From: an uncultured bacterium
Lineage (GTDB): Bacteria > Actinomycetota > Coriobacteriia > Coriobacteriales > Eggerthellaceae
NCBI GenBank assembly: GCA_947649215.1
Contig: CANSQW010000106.1
Location: forward strand, 1 to 5,404
Length of the DNA stretch: 5,404 nucleotides
Direction of reading: 5' to 3'
The position numbers and the translations under genes were made by a program. The notes below the pieces were generated by a model. The model was given only the letters and a program-made list of their open reading frames with translations, ran no database searches and was not told where the DNA came from. Positions 5,401 to 5,404 of the stretch are shown here, one piece after another (within the stretch, counting starts at the first letter, position 1; each line of letters begins with the position of its first letter).

Positions 5401-5404
5401 ATGT
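5401..5404 (+). CDS. Start of an unidentified gene, only the first codon visible
   Basis: ATG followed by T is all that is inside the window. The gene is called only from the spacing to AAGGAG at 5390-5395. Given the flanking end-like repeats, a transposase (for example IstA) is the leading guess, but nothing of the protein can be read. Confidence 0.45.

Overview
The window is high-GC bacterial DNA, with most codons ending in G or C. All clear genes lie on the + strand. It holds the end of a menaquinone (vitamin K2) biosynthesis operon, a separate amino-acid transporter gene, and a short non-coding tail that looks like the edge of an insertion sequence. The menaquinone genes, a MenC of the low-GC/NSAR-like type, an ArcD-like antiporter and high GC would fit an anaerobic actinobacterium of the Coriobacteriia (Eggerthella/Gordonibacter type). 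That placement is an inference from gene content, not a proof.

Bases 1-605 carry the C-terminal two thirds of menB (1,4-dihydroxy-2-naphthoyl-CoA synthase), cut by the window start. After tandem TGA-TAG stops, bases 618-3440 carry one uninterrupted 940-codon frame that joins two enzymes: an N-terminal MenE (o-succinylbenzoate-CoA ligase) and a C-terminal MenC (o-succinylbenzoate synthase). MenC makes o-succinylbenzoate, MenE activates it with CoA, and MenB closes the second ring. Three consecutive steps of the pathway are therefore encoded back to back, two of them on one polypeptide. At the exact domain boundary there is a strong internal Shine-Dalgarno sequence (2234-2241) followed by a GTG (2247), so a free MenC may also be made.

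Bases 3441-3629 are a non-coding gap with an 11-bp direct repeat, possible hairpins and a good ribosome binding site. Bases 3630-5153 encode a 507-residue APC-superfamily permease of the basic amino acid/polyamine antiporter type, closest in motifs to arginine/ornithine antiporters (ArcD). A bulged GC-rich hairpin directly after its stop is the likely transcription terminator.

Bases 5194-5404 look mobile. Two 26-bp near-identical direct repeats with a 30-bp period end in TGTCACA. An inverted ATGTGACAT follows at 5342, and a strong RBS with an ATG sits at the last bases of the window. The arrangement resembles the multi-repeat ends of IS21-family elements, with a possible transposase gene beginning at 5401, but no transposase sequence is visible here to confirm it.
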